64,000 nucleotides of DNA from Rhizobium mongolense subsp. loessense (GTDB taxonomy: Bacteria; Pseudomonadota; Alphaproteobacteria; Rhizobiales; Rhizobiaceae), in contig NZ_FMTM01000006.1 in assembly GCF_900099775.1 (NCBI RefSeq), positions 124,001 through 188,000 of the forward strand, given 5' to 3'. This document shows positions 46,344 through 57,518 of the stretch, piece after piece (position 1 is the stretch's first letter; each line of letters begins with the position of its first letter). Made by a program: the position numbers and the translations under genes. Below the pieces are notes generated by a model. The model did not search any database. It was not told the DNA's origin and saw only the letters and a program-made list of their open reading frames with translations.

Positions 46344-48107
46344 TTAAGCAGCTTCGGTCGTATGAGCCTTGCGGACTTCCTCGTCCGTCAGGATACCGCT
46401 GGCGCGAAGCAGCGCTGCAAAGCGGCCGTTGCTGTGGCTGAGTTCATCGAAACTACCCTGTTCGACGATCCGGCCATTGTCGAGGAAGAGCACCTTGTCT
46501 GCTTCACGAACCGTCGAGAGGCGGTGCGCGATGATAAAGGTGGTTCGGTTCTGGCGAAGGTTGTCGATTGCAGCCTTCACGCGGTTCTCGGTCTCCACGT
46601 CCAGCGCGCTGGTCGCCTCGTCGAGAACCAGGATCGGCGCATCCTTGAGGATGGCGCGGGCGATGGCCACACGCTGGCGCTCCCCGCCCGAGAGCCTGTT
46701 GCCACGCTCGCCGACATGCGTGTCATACTGTTCCTCGCGCGTCTCGATGAAGTCCGCCGCGGCTGCCGCTTCCGCAGCACGGCGCATCTCTTCCTCGCTG
46801 GCACCTTCTCGGCCAAGGCGGATATTGTCGCTGATCGAACGGTTGAGCAGACCCGCATCCTGGAACACGGTGGCGATATAACGGCGCAGCGACCTACGGG
46901 TGACCTTGGTGATGTCGTGGCTATCCACCAGGATCTGGCCGCTGTCCGGATCGTAGACGCGCTGCAGCAGATTGACGAGCGTCGTCTTACCCGCACCTGT
47001 CGGGCCTACGATCGCGACTGTCTGGCCAGCCTTCACCGAGAAGGAGACATTGTGCAGGCCTTGCGACGAGTTGCCGAAGCCGAAGGAGACGTCGCGGAAT
47101 TCGACTTCGCCCTTGACGTCCTTGATGTCGGCATTGCCCGCCGGTTCTTCGCGCTCGCGAACGGAGTCTTCGAGCATATAGAAGTCTTCAAGCTTCGCGC
47201 GGGCTTCGAAAATCTGCGTAGCGAACTGGCGCATCTGGTCGAGGCGCGAGATCAAGAGGTTTGCAAAGCCGATGAACGCGATGACGTCACCGATCCGCAA
47301 CTCGCCGGCCTGCACCAAAAGCGTGCCGATCACAAGGATGATCATCATGGCGATGGTCGATGCCATTCGGTTCAGAGCACCGGCAAGGGCCCACCAGTCG
47401 AGGACCGGGTACTGAGCCTGCAGCAGGCGGTCGGCAAAGCCCTTGAGCGCCTTGGTTTCAGCTTCGATGCGGTTGTAGCTGTGCAGGACCGAAACGTTGC
47501 TGATCGAGTCGCTCACATGCGAGAAAACGGTGTGATAGTGGTTTTCGACCGAAGCCTGTCCGTCCTTCGTTCGGCTCATGACCAGACGGCCGATCAGCCA
47601 GTAGGCAAGACCAAGCACGACCAGCACGCCGGACAATCTCAGGTCCATGGCCATGGCGGTCGGCACCAGAAGCGCAATGGCGACCGCGGTCGAGAGGTGG
47701 TTACGCATGAATTCGAGCCAGAGACCGAAGAGCGTTTCGCAAGCGCGCAGCAGCGTATGCAACGCGTTCGACGTACCGCGCTGGTGATGCCAGGAGAGCG
47801 GCATCGAGATGATGCGGCCAAATGCTTCCGTCAGCAAAGTCGCGCGCCGGCCATGGGCCAGCCTGTCCGCCTCGCGGGCGACAAGAACGAAGGCGATTGT
47901 ATTGAAGACGGCAAACCCGGCCCACATGAACAGAATGGGCTTGACCTCGCCATTGCCTGAAATGGCATCGATGATGCGACCGAACAAAACAGGCTCCGCA
48001 ATCGTGATCGCAGCCAGAACAATGTTCGCAACGACCACCAGGGATACGCGGAGCTTGTAAGCGCCAAGGTAGCGCAAAGCTCTTGCATAGACCTTGAATA
48101 ATGACAC
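46344..48107 (-). CDS. ndvA: Cyclic beta-1,2-glucan exporter NdvA/ChvA
   Basis: The 587-residue half-size ABC exporter has six transmembrane segments in residues 20-285 and an ATPase domain with Walker A GPTGAGKT (368-375), signature RLSGGERQR (471-479) and Walker B ILVLDEATSALD (492-503). The start VSLFKVYARALRYLGAYKLR and the ending GILTDEEVRKAHTTEAA are those of rhizobial NdvA. GTG 48107 with AAGAGGTACC upstream is chosen; a longer frame reaches 48167 without support. NdvA moves cyclic beta-1,2-glucan across the inner membrane to the periplasm. It lies 3.5 kb from opgC on the other strand. Confidence 0.97.
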   Translation of the reverse strand: MSLFKVYARALRYLGAYKLRVSLVVVANIVLAAITIAEPVLFGRIIDAISGNGEVKPILFMWAGFAVFNTIAFVLVAREADRLAHGRRATLLTEAFGRIISMPLSWHHQRGTSNALHTLLRACETLFGLWLEFMRNHLSTAVAIALLVPTAMAMDLRLSGVLVVLGLAYWLIGRLVMSRTKDGQASVENHYHTVFSHVSDSISNVSVLHSYNRIEAETKALKGFADRLLQAQYPVLDWWALAGALNRMASTIAMMIILVIGTLLVQAGELRIGDVIAFIGFANLLISRLDQMRQFATQIFEARAKLEDFYMLEDSVREREEPAGNADIKDVKGEVEFRDVSFGFGNSSQGLHNVSFSVKAGQTVAIVGPTGAGKTTLVNLLQRVYDPDSGQILVDSHDITKVTRRSLRRYIATVFQDAGLLNRSISDNIRLGREGASEEEMRRAAEAAAAADFIETREEQYDTHVGERGNRLSGGERQRVAIARAILKDAPILVLDEATSALDVETENRVKAAIDNLRQNRTTFIIAHRLSTVREADKVLFLDNGRIVEQGSFDELSHSNGRFAALLRASGILTDEEVRKAHTTEAA

Positions 48108-48386
48108 GGCGGTACCTCTTGTGTGCATCTGCAAAAAACGGGATGGCGCGATGCTATGAAAGAACACCTGAACCGACGATTAACGGCGCATTCAGATGAG
48201 ATGTTTCTGCAGGATTCGACAGATTAACCGTAGCGCGAAGCTGCTCAACCGATCGGGAGTGCAACAATTTCCACTTGTATTTAAACCAAGCTTTAGCAAT
48301 CCATAAACCTTATATGAAAGCCAGCTTGTTAATCGAAGACCGTCGTTGCCACGTTCAGGTGGTCCGACCGACGGCCTTCACCGATC

Positions 48387-48413
48387 GCCCATTGCCGGGC
48401 AAGGGGCTTTTTT
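48387..48413 (+). terminator. Terminator-like hairpin abutting the luxR-type start codon
   Basis: GCCC (48387-48390), TTGC (48392-48395), loop CGG, GCAA (48399-48402) and GGGC (48404-48407) form a stem with one A/G mismatch, followed by six T (48408-48413). GTG 48414 starts immediately afterwards. The 3' arm contains AAGGGG, the only Shine-Dalgarno candidate of that gene. It may end an upstream short RNA (a second stem CCGTCG/CGACGG spans 48340-48374) or act as attenuator and translation lock. The rest of 48108-48386 shows no gene. Confidence 0.5.
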
Positions 48414-49154
48414 GTGAATATCCATTCTTTGGTTCAATTGCTCGTCGTCATAGAGGAATGCACGAAGTCCGAAAATGTCGTTGAGGAACTCCGGCGAGCC
48501 GTTCATTCCTATGGCTTCGAATATTATGGATTGCTGCGTCACCTGAAGCAGAACCACGATCCTTGGGGTCTCGTACTTGCTGGGCATTGGCCTGAGAACT
48601 GGCCGCAAACATATGTTGCAAAAAAATATGTCCTGATAGATCCAACAGTGCGGTATCTGGCCCAGGCGCAAAGGCCATTTCGATGGAAGGAAAGCCTTGC
48701 CGCCTACCGCCGCGATCCGCATCAGCGGCGAATGGAACAGATGATGGCGGATGCCCATGCCCACGGCCTCCGCGACGGCTACATCTTCCCCATTCACGGC
48801 AAAAGCGGCGTGCTCGGAAACTTGAGCGTCGGCGGTGGGCCCGTCGAATTGTCGCCGGTCGAGATGTCATTGTTCGAAACCGTTGCCCGCAAAGCGTTCT
48901 GGCGGCTGCTTGATCTCAAAGGCGAAGCAAAGTCACTCGAAAGCGCTTCATCGGTCAATATGCCGCTAACGCGCCGTGAGCTCGAAATCCTGCATTACTT
49001 GGCCGACGGCCTGACCTCGATGGAGATCAGCAAGGTGCTCAGCATCTCGAACCACACGGTCGATTGGTATATGAATGGGTTGCAGGACAAGCTGAAGGCC
49101 AAGAACCGCCAGCAGGCGGTGGCGCTGGCTTTCCGGCACGGGCTCGTCACCTAG
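48414..49154 (+). CDS. LuxR-family regulator with autoinducer-binding domain
   Basis: The 246-residue protein has an N-terminal autoinducer-binding-like domain (about 10-165; GFEYYGLLRHL, YVAKKYVLIDPTVRYLAQAQRPFRW) and a C-terminal LuxR helix-turn-helix (LTRRELEILHYLADGLTSMEISKVLSISNHTVDWYMNGLQDKLKAKNRQQAV, about 183-240). The DP pair of the ligand pocket is present. No luxI-type synthase is nearby, so it would be a LuxR solo responding to foreign or distant acyl-homoserine lactones or other ligands. The start is GTG 48414. It is followed by pyc on the same strand after 127 bp. Targets are unknown. Confidence 0.87.
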   Translation: MNIHSLVQLLVVIEECTKSENVVEELRRAVHSYGFEYYGLLRHLKQNHDPWGLVLAGHWPENWPQTYVAKKYVLIDPTVRYLAQAQRPFRWKESLAAYRRDPHQRRMEQMMADAHAHGLRDGYIFPIHGKSGVLGNLSVGGGPVELSPVEMSLFETVARKAFWRLLDLKGEAKSLESASSVNMPLTRRELEILHYLADGLTSMEISKVLSISNHTVDWYMNGLQDKLKAKNRQQAVALAFRHGLVT

Positions 49155-49281
49155 TTTGCTCGCGACCCTCGCATTTGGGAAATTCTATTTCGCAAGGGAA
49201 ATTGAACTTTCTGTAACGGCGCGTTAAGAATTTTCTTCGCGGGTGCAGCATTGCCCGTTTCGATGCCGTGAGGAGAGCGCA

Positions 49282-52746
<3,465 letters not shown>

Positions 52747-52813
52747 TTGGAAATCGAAGGGCTAGGGTGGCCACCGGGCCGCCCTTGCGTGTAATGGACA
52801 GGAAAGGCCGAAA

Positions 52814-53374
52814 ATGAGCAACCTCAAGATTGCAGTTATCGTTGGAAGCACGCGCATCGGTCGCTTTGCCGATCATCCGGCGAAGTGGATTGCCGAGATT
52901 GCCGCGCAGCGGCCGGATTTTGAGGTCGAGGTGCTCGATCTCCTCGACTACCCCATGGCTTTCTTCGGTGAAGCACGTGCGCTGGAAGCTGAGAGCGAGG
53001 CGGCAGAGCGCTGGAAGAAGAAGCTGCGCGAATTTGACGCCTTTATCTTCACCGTTGCCGAATACAATCACGGCCCGACGGCCGTGCTCAAGAATGCGAT
53101 CGACCTCGGCGAATTCATCCACAAACCGGTTGCCTTCGTTGGGTATGGCGGTGTCGGCGCTGCGCGTGCCGTCGAACAGCTTCGCATGATCTTCGTAGAA
53201 ATGGGCGCGGCTTCGGTGAAGACGGGCGTCCATATTTCTCTGCCCGAATATATCGGCGTTGCCAGGGAAGGTAAAAGCCTCAACGACTACCAGCACCTTA
53301 TCGATGCCGCCGGCAAGCAGCTCGATCAGCTGGCCTGGTGGGGCAATGCGCTGAAAGCTGCGCGATCGAAGTAA
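52814..53374 (+). CDS. NADPH-dependent FMN reductase family flavoprotein
   Basis: The 186-residue flavodoxin-like protein begins KIAVIVGSTRIGRFADHPAKW, where GSTR is the FMN phosphate-binding loop, and carries FIFTVAEYNHGPTAVLKNAID and AFVGYGGVGAARAVEQLR, signatures of the NADPH-dependent FMN reductase (ChrR/ArsH-like) family. Such enzymes reduce flavin, quinones or metals; specificity is open. GGAAAGGCC provides the ribosome-binding site. It starts 67 bp after pyc and may be read through from it. Confidence 0.92.
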   Translation: MSNLKIAVIVGSTRIGRFADHPAKWIAEIAAQRPDFEVEVLDLLDYPMAFFGEARALEAESEAAERWKKKLREFDAFIFTVAEYNHGPTAVLKNAIDLGEFIHKPVAFVGYGGVGAARAVEQLRMIFVEMGAASVKTGVHISLPEYIGVAREGKSLNDYQHLIDAAGKQLDQLAWWGNALKAARSK

Positions 53375-53505
53375 ACGAGAGCTCCGCTTAGAACCGGAGC
53401 CGAAAAACCATTTCGAGGCCCTCAAGCGGACAAGCGTTTGAGCTGGCTTGCGCACGAAGTCCTATCTTTTCAACCCGGAAAGCGACCGGCAGCGCTTGGC
53501 TGGAG

Positions 53506-54311
53506 CTACGCGCGCCGGGCGGTATAGATTGCAGTTGTCATGTTGCGATCTACGCGGCCCGCAAGCTGCCCTGTGACAACTTCGGCCAAGGCATCGAGCA
53601 GATTGGCCCGTTCTGTAGGCGCAAGGCGGAAACATTAGAGTACGTGGCATAGAGGCTGCGCACGCCGGACGCATCAAGTCTCAATGTCCAGCGGATAAAT
53701 TCAGGAGGATCGGGTACGAAGCCAGCATCCGTCATCTCCCGAATTCGTGCATCCGCATCAAGCGCGTAAGGAGGACTGTCGCGCCCACCCGCTGACAGGC
53801 TGGCACGATGGCCAACGAACAAATGCGCGGTGGCATCATGAAAGGGATCGGGCCGACTTTCATCGCCAAAGACGTTCCACCAAAGGGCGACGCCGCCGCC
53901 CGGTCGCAGCAATCCATGAATTCGTTTCAGAGCAGACCCAGCGTCCAGCCAGTGAAAAGCCGTCGCACTTGCAACCAGGTCGAACGAGGCAGGCTCCAGA
54001 TTTGCGTCTTCAAATGGCAGCGCGAACACCTGCAGGCAGTCAACCGCAATCGAGGTTCGCAGGAAGTCTGCCAGCCTCATGTCAGGTTCAACTGCTGCCA
54101 ACCGCCGCGGCTTGTGCGCCAGCAATTCCGCCGTTGCAAGCCCAGTACCAGCGCCGATCTCCAGAATATCAATGCCGGGTCCAAGGTCAGAACGCCCGCG
54201 CAACAGCTCCCACGTTTCTTCAGGATAGCGCGGGCGGGCAGCATGATAGTTGGAGGGATCGGTCCCGAAAGCCACACGGCCAAACACACGATCCAATCCT
54301 CGAACTGTCAT
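53506..54311 (-). pseudogene. SAM-dependent methyltransferase gene with a late frameshift
   Basis: The open frame 53550-54311 (253 residues) has the class I methyltransferase motifs IDILEIGAGTGLATAELLAH, AVEPD, ALPFED and FDLVASATAFHWLD, then LLRPGGGVALWWN. After SNVSAL the frame continues RLQNGPICSMPWPKLSQ and stops at 53550. Shifting by one base near 53618-53621 instead gives ERANLLDALAEVVTGQLAGR and a further natural end NMTTAIYTARRA with stop at 53506, which is the usual family C-terminus. A single-base deletion (or a sequencing error) therefore replaces the last 35 residues. The catalytic core is intact, so residual function is possible. Confidence 0.75.
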
Positions 54312-54971
54312 CGCGTCCTCCCGACTGCACAGACTACTCTCAGACCGTGTTTTTGTAGCCGGAAGCGCTCGCCTGCGACACTGCTCATCGGCGTATCGTC
54401 GTCATTGCCAGGAAGCCTGCAGAAGGGCGGAGCTCACAGATCGGCTCCGGTCCGAGCCTTCTCAAGCCCTGCGAGACCCACGGCAGAATGACCTCTGCTA
54501 CCTCCATACCCCTTTAAGAGTAACGAGTAGACTAAAGGTTAGCTTGCAGGACAAAAGGAAGCGGCGCCTTGCTAGGCTGGCAGGAATTGCACCGACAAAC
54601 ATGAAGAGGAGCGGACGCGGTCAACGAAAAAATCCGCGACGCGTTACGCACCCTGAGTTCCGAGAGTGCCGTGGAGGCGGCACTCCAGCGCCGTCACGGT
54701 TCACTTGTACGGTGACGAACTGCGATCCGAAGTGGGAGAAGCCCTGGGCTGGTAAGCCAGTCGCAGGGGTGCGGAAAGCACGCGCGGGGAATTCTTTGTT
54801 CCGGTGAGATTCTGGATTGTTGCGTACGAGCGCATCGCGCTCCCTCGAAATCGCCCCGTCATGTTTATCTTACTCTTCTCCTGAGGTCTCCTGAGGGGCT
54901 CTAGTCGTGGTTAGTCCGCAGGTAGGCCGCAACCGCCGGCCGTGAGGGCAGGCAATCAGGGAGCTAGAACA
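54312..54971. other. Intergenic, 0.66 kb with decayed coding-like pieces
   Basis: No complete gene is supported. At about 54619-54714 the plus strand reads VNEKIRDALRTLSSESAVEA and on to HGSLVR before a stop; in the next frame GDELRSEVGEALGW and, after a stop, RGEFFVPVRFWIVAYERIAL follow up to about 54840. This looks like a frameshifted remnant of an unidentified gene. A tandem 10-bp repeat TCTCCTGAGG lies at 54877-54896, in the probable promoter region of the secretion operon. Confidence 0.4.
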
Positions 54972-57443
54972 ATGGCTATCACGATCACACCGACAGGCGA
55001 ACTCGTCGTCCTCGACGAGACAGACGGCCTGCAGAACGCAACCGCAACAGCGTCCCCAGCCGGCGACGCCGACGACAACGATTTCGGCGGCGTCGTGCCG
55101 ACGGCATTGTCGAGCCGGCTGACGTTTTATGGAGTGGCGCCGGATGAGGCGGCGCTGAGCGGCTACAGCGGCGCTGCCGGCGACACCGGCGACAACATCC
55201 TCAACGTCACCGGCGCCACCTTGGATAGCGATTTTGCGCTCACCGGTGAAGGTGGAGCTGCGTTCCCGGATTACGGGGCAGGCACGTCCAGCTTCAGCAG
55301 CGGTTTGTTCGCGCTCGACGACGCAACCGGGACTACCACGGAAATCTTTCTCTTCACCGATCCGACCAACAATAACATCGTCTACGGCGTAGCCGGGGAC
55401 GGCGGTACCGATCCCATCGTGTTCGCGGTCTATCTCGACGAGGTTAAGACGTCCGGCATCACGACCGGCACCAAGCTGTGGACCGCGCTCGCCGACGGCT
55501 ACACGCTGGCACACAACACGGATGGCACAACCGTTACTGATCATGACGACTCCCTCGACCTGACGAACAAGCTGTTCGTCGCCGCCGTCGGGGAGGACTC
55601 CTTCTCCTTCGAAAAGGCGCCTTCGGGCCAGAACCTTTTCATGATGTTCGGAAACACGTCGCTGGCGATCCTCGTGACCGGCGAGGATCCGGCCAACGAG
55701 TCGGCCGGCCAGCAGGTTTCGAATGACGGCGACACCGTCAATACGGGCCAGGGCGGCGGTGCCACCACGCTCGGCACTGAAGGTCAGCAGATCAAGGCCC
55801 AAAAGGCGATGGTCGTCACCTTCGTCACGGGCGCTGATTCCCAGTTCCTCGTTCCGGACCTTACCCCCGGCGAGGCAACCGATGAGACCAGCATCGCTTT
55901 CACCGGCTATGCTGAGCACGTTCGGGGCGCCTCGATCACCATCTCGCAGATGACCCCAGGCGGTAGCACGACGACCGCGACCGTCGAGCTCGCGGCCTAT
56001 TTCACGACAGACGCGGCGGGGGACAGCTATATCAACGATGACCCGCTCGTGACCGGCGACACCGAAATCAATATCACGGACGTGAACGTTATCCGCGCAG
56101 GGGTCGACGTCACCGGCACCTTGAGCGTGAATTACGATGGCAACACGGCCGTAATCACGGGCGTGAAGGACGACGACATCATCGAGTACACAACCGATGC
56201 CGACCACAATCGCGTGCTGGTGCGCAACGACCAGCCGGAAAAGGGTTCTGGCAGCAACGTGTCCTTCGATCTCGGCGGCTTTACGATCACTCAGGTCTCG
56301 AGCGACGTGGAAGAGGTCGGCTCGAAGGTCAAGTTCGAGGATGACGGACCGACTGTCACTGTGGAGGACCTCGACGGAACCTTTACCGATGCTGTCCAGA
56401 CCGGCGGCATATGGGATCACACGAATAGCGAAGACGACTTAAACTCGCTGAACGTGAACTTCGATGGCTACCAGATCGACGCCCATCCTGCCGTCGTCGT
56501 CGACGCCGCGCTGACGAAGACGGGCGGTTTCACCTTCGACGGATCTATCACGGACGACTTCAACGGCGATAATGTCGATGAAACGGTGCCATTCACGCTG
56601 ATCTTCAATCCGGACACCGACGCGTACACGTTCCAGATGGAGAACCCGCCGACGACGATCATCCAAAGAGACAGCACGCAGGGTGCGCTCAAGGCCGGCG
56701 GTCCTGATCCGGTGCAGACGCTGCTCTTCGGCGGCAGCGAGACGGGAGCTGACGACGTCGTCTTCTTCGGGGCTGTCGCGACCGCGCCCCAATCGGGCGT
56801 GGCGGGCGACCCGCCCCCCAACGACCTTCTTGATCTGATCGTGACCGGTGCAACGGACCTGAATGAGGACCAGATCCAGGCGTTTCTGTCCCCGACGAAC
56901 CAGATCCCGACGCTGATCAATGCCGACACAAAGATGAACGTGTCGACTGCGGGGATAGGGATCAACAACAACAACCTTGACGGCAACGGAACGCTGGGGA
57001 TCCAGGCGGGCGACGAGAGTTTCGTCTTCAACCCCGAGGAAGTCGTCGACAAGGTGAGGGTCTACATCGACAATTCCGTCGGCGGCTATAGCCCGCCAGC
57101 AGAGCAACTGTACTATACGATCTATTATACCGACGGGACCATCAGCAGCAATAACCTGGTCTCGGCGGCCGATCTGCAAAATGCACCCCGCAAGGATCCT
57201 ACCGTTCCCGACGTGGCCGAGGGCGGGAAGTTCTTCGAGATCGATGGCGGCACCAAGCAGATCGATGCGATCCAGCTCACAATGGGCGCAGGCACCGTCA
57301 AGATCCCGGTGATCCAGTGGACCATCGAGCAGGAGTTCAATCCGGAGCCCCTCCACCTCGACTTCACGGCGTCGCTGTTCGATGGCGATGGCGATAGCGA
57401 TGAGGACGCCTTCGCGATCGATCTGGCCGATGCGACAGTCTGA
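54972..57443 (+). CDS. Type I-secreted acidic repeat protein (DUF5801-like), 823 residues
   Basis: The product is strongly acidic, rich in Thr/Gly/Asp/Asn, and I see no cysteine, all typical of type I secretion substrates. It has no N-terminal signal peptide. The first 250 residues (RLTFYGVAPDEAALSGYSG, GDTGDNILNVTGATLDSDFA, LFTDPTNNNIVYGVAGDGGT) resemble the DUF5801 repeats-in-toxin domain, and related blocks recur later. The end FDGDGDSDEDAFAIDLADATV combines a calcium-loop-like acidic run with a hydrophobic tail, like type I C-terminal signals. Classical GGxGxDxUx nonapeptides are absent. ATG 54972 is preferred over 54942. Genes for an exporter ATPase and fusion protein follow directly, so this is their probable cargo; its function outside the cell is unknown. 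Confidence 0.78.
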   Translation: MAITITPTGELVVLDETDGLQNATATASPAGDADDNDFGGVVPTALSSRLTFYGVAPDEAALSGYSGAAGDTGDNILNVTGATLDSDFALTGEGGAAFPDYGAGTSSFSSGLFALDDATGTTTEIFLFTDPTNNNIVYGVAGDGGTDPIVFAVYLDEVKTSGITTGTKLWTALADGYTLAHNTDGTTVTDHDDSLDLTNKLFVAAVGEDSFSFEKAPSGQNLFMMFGNTSLAILVTGEDPANESAGQQVSNDGDTVNTGQGGGATTLGTEGQQIKAQKAMVVTFVTGADSQFLVPDLTPGEATDETSIAFTGYAEHVRGASITISQMTPGGSTTTATVELAAYFTTDAAGDSYINDDPLVTGDTEINITDVNVIRAGVDVTGTLSVNYDGNTAVITGVKDDDIIEYTTDADHNRVLVRNDQPEKGSGSNVSFDLGGFTITQVSSDVEEVGSKVKFEDDGPTVTVEDLDGTFTDAVQTGGIWDHTNSEDDLNSLNVNFDGYQIDAHPAVVVDAALTKTGGFTFDGSITDDFNGDNVDETVPFTLIFNPDTDAYTFQMENPPTTIIQRDSTQGALKAGGPDPVQTLLFGGSETGADDVVFFGAVATAPQSGVAGDPPPNDLLDLIVTGATDLNEDQIQAFLSPTNQIPTLINADTKMNVSTAGIGINNNNLDGNGTLGIQAGDESFVFNPEEVVDKVRVYIDNSVGGYSPPAEQLYYTIYYTDGTISSNNLVSAADLQNAPRKDPTVPDVAEGGKFFEIDGGTKQIDAIQLTMGAGTVKIPVIQWTIEQEFNPEPLHLDFTASLFDGDGDSDEDAFAIDLADATV

Positions 57444-57453
57444 ACGCACTGCG

Positions 57454-57475
57454 GGCTCGCCCACCCGGGCGGGCC
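57454..57475 (+). promoter_or_regulatory. GC-rich stem-loop between secreted-protein gene and exporter genes
   Basis: GGCTCGCCC (57454-57462), loop of four, GGGCGGGCC (57467-57475), with one wobble pair and no T-run. It may reduce read-through so that substrate exceeds exporter. Confidence 0.4.
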
Positions 57476-57518
57476 TGCACCCTTGCCAACAATGCTGTTC
57501 CATCACGGTGCGTAGTCG

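Noticed and set aside
46362-47960. 532-codon plus-strand frame antisense to ndvA
   Set aside because: ndvA is unambiguous; the antisense translation has no domain and mirror-type composition.
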